6,784 nucleotides of DNA from JBASEY01 sp049652745 (GTDB lineage Bacteria; CSSED10-310), in NCBI GenBank assembly GCA_049652745.1, contig JBASEY010000064.1, forward strand, positions 1-6,784, read 5' to 3'. The notes under the pieces are model-generated. The model had not been told where the DNA came from. It did not search any database and saw nothing but the letters and a program-made list of their open reading frames with translations. Shown here piece by piece: positions 5,875 to 6,784 of this stretch (positions are counted from its first letter, which is position 1; every line of letters starts with the position of its first letter). The position numbers and the translations under genes were made by a program.

Positions 5875-6596
5875 AAAAACGAATGAAAACCTTTGAAGAT
5901 AGTTTGGATAAAGCAACGATTTTTCTGTAAATTGGTTCTTAGGGTTTGATCTGCCCCAATTATAAAGTATTTTCGACCGGATTCCCGTTCTTCGCTAGCC
6001 TCAGCGAGGATAGCTGTTACTAATCTCAAAAGTGCCGCCTCATTGGGAAACAATGTGGCCACACGCGTTCGGCGTTTGATTTCTTTGTGGATCCGTTCCA
6101 GCATATTGGTTGTTCGAAGCCTGCGTCTGAATTTCATTGGTAAGTCAAAACACGCGAAGCCTTCTGGGATGTTATCCTCCATCCAACTAGCCAGGCGCGA
6201 AGCTTTGGAACGGTATTTCTCTGCGGTTAAGTGAAGAAGAGATTGTGCTTCTTCCTGGTCTGGTGCATTGAAAACAGTCCGAATATCGGCAGCGACTGTT
6301 TCTCGCATGTTTACTATGGGGACATAGGCCAACGTGTTTCGTTGAAGATGGATTTGGCATCGTTGTCGGATGGCTCCGGGAGATGTGGCTTTGAGAGCGG
6401 CTTTCAGCCTTTCATGGTCATCACTGGTAATGATGGCTATTCCTCGAAGCCCCCGTTCTTTGAGGGACAGAAGAAATTCTCTCCAGTGGATCTCGGCTTC
6501 GCTCATGGAGATACTGACACCGAGAAGCGTTCGATAGCCATCGGCTGTGACGCCGCTGGCGATGAGTACCGCACAGGATCGAACGGATCCATCGAC
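5850..6596 (-). pseudogene. IS256-family transposase, C-terminal part after a frameshift
   Basis: This frame carries the rest of a mutator-type (IS256) DDE transposase. From 6596 it reads VDGSVRSCAVLIASGV, then SMSEAEIHWREFL, SDDH (second catalytic Asp, codon near 6420), the RCQIHLQRN segment of the C/D-x2-H signature, and RTTNMLERIHKEIKRRTRV, which holds the catalytic Glu. The first ATG within the frame is at 6506-6504. A TGA at 6602-6600 closes this frame just upstream, so it needs the fragment at 6596-6784 to be complete. The protein normally ends soon after the GRKYF-like segment. Here the frame runs on about 35 residues, through what looks like the element's terminal repeat, to a TGA at 5852-5850 that overlaps the RAYT gene. 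That tail is probably not native. The element is therefore probably inactive unless frameshifting occurs. Confidence 0.8.
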
Positions 6597-6784
6597 TTTT
6601 CATAGGACGCGTCCAGTTGGACAAACGGCGTGGTCCCCAGCGGTCTGGAGCGCCATAGTTCCAGTTCGGCATCCAGTTCTTGGGTGGCTCGGCTGACCTG
6701 CGTACTGGTAATATCGAATCCGCAAAGCTCTCCTACAATGGCGGTGACTTTCCGGGTGGACACGCCTTTGAGATACATTTCGGC
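5898..6784 (-). mobile_element. IS256-family insertion sequence, partial
   Basis: One insertion sequence accounts for both transposase fragments. The probable left boundary is near 5898, where GATAGTTTGG followed by ATTTTTCTGTAAATT (to 5933) resembles the terminal inverted repeats of this family (a GATAGT-like tip, then a stretch like TTTTTGTGTAAATT). The right end lies outside the window, so the inverted repeat pair and the target duplication cannot be checked. The element lies tail-to-tail with the RAYT gene, about 23 bases after its stop codon. The boundary is an inference from remembered family ends. Confidence 0.6.
6596..6784 (-). pseudogene. IS256-family transposase, N-terminal part, cut by the right window edge
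   Basis: The frame enters from beyond the right edge (A-E-M-Y-L-K-G-V-S-T-R-K) and matches the IS256-family segment ahead of the catalytic core. It contains the helix-turn-helix-like GFDITSTQVSRATQEL, then WRSRPL and FVQLDASYEK, which holds the first catalytic Asp (codon near 6611). After the lysine codon at 6598-6596 the homologous protein continues in the -1 frame. Without a shift this frame continues as unrelated sequence (SMDPFDPVRYSS...) to a TGA near 6503. Relatives usually have two or three residues (V-R-x) between YEK and the next conserved stretch, so a deletion of about 7 bases fits. The ATG at 6778 is internal, not the true start. Confidence 0.8.

Noticed and set aside
5864..5889. 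GTTTTC / GAAAAC inverted repeat after the RAYT gene as a terminator
   Set aside because: The stem is six bases, mostly AT, with a 14-base loop and no following T run, so it is not convincing.
6231..6605. Plus-strand open frame of about 124 codons inside the IS256 transposase
   Set aside because: It is the complement of conserved transposase sequence and has no recognisable product.
1..6784. CRISPR arrays, tRNA or rRNA genes, riboswitches
   Set aside because: No regular direct repeats, cloverleaf-like sequence or known leader motif was seen by eye on either strand.

Overview
The window comes from a bacterial chromosome with moderate to low GC content. Clear Shine-Dalgarno sites (for example GGAGGTGAT at 845-853 and AAGGAG at 4892-4897) and the protein families present both point to Bacteria. 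The phylum cannot be assigned: no rRNA or lineage marker is present, and the recognisable genes occur in many phyla. The YheC/YheD-like ATP-grasp protein is best known from endospore-forming Firmicutes, but on its own it does not place the organism.

Left part (1-2023). The start of a gene on the minus strand lies at the extreme left edge. Divergent from it is a plus-strand run of three genes: a TtcA-like PP-loop tRNA thiolase that appears to lack its N-terminus, a 59-residue very basic protein of unknown function, and a PflX-type (COG1313) radical SAM protein. Spacing and orientation suggest that at least the last two are co-transcribed.

Middle part (2030-4805). Convergent to this run, with only 6 bases between the stop codons, is a minus-strand pair: a YheC/YheD-like ATP-grasp protein upstream and cofactor-independent phosphoglycerate mutase (gpmI) 31 bases downstream. 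They probably form one transcript. gpmI is a complete, normal-looking glycolytic housekeeping gene.

Right part (4806-6784). This is mobile DNA. A REP-associated tyrosine transposase (RAYT, Y1/HUH superfamily) has a plausible promoter, a strong ribosome binding site and a candidate REP-like motif (TTGGGGACGGACTT) upstream. A tail-to-tail IS256-family transposase follows. It is broken by a frameshift and runs off the right edge.

No CRISPR array, tRNA, rRNA or riboswitch was seen. I found no convincing new multi-gene system. The points most worth checking are the RAYT with phenylalanine at the usual tyrosine position and its candidate REP motif, the truncated TtcA, the ATP-grasp/gpmI pairing, and the frameshifted IS256 transposase.
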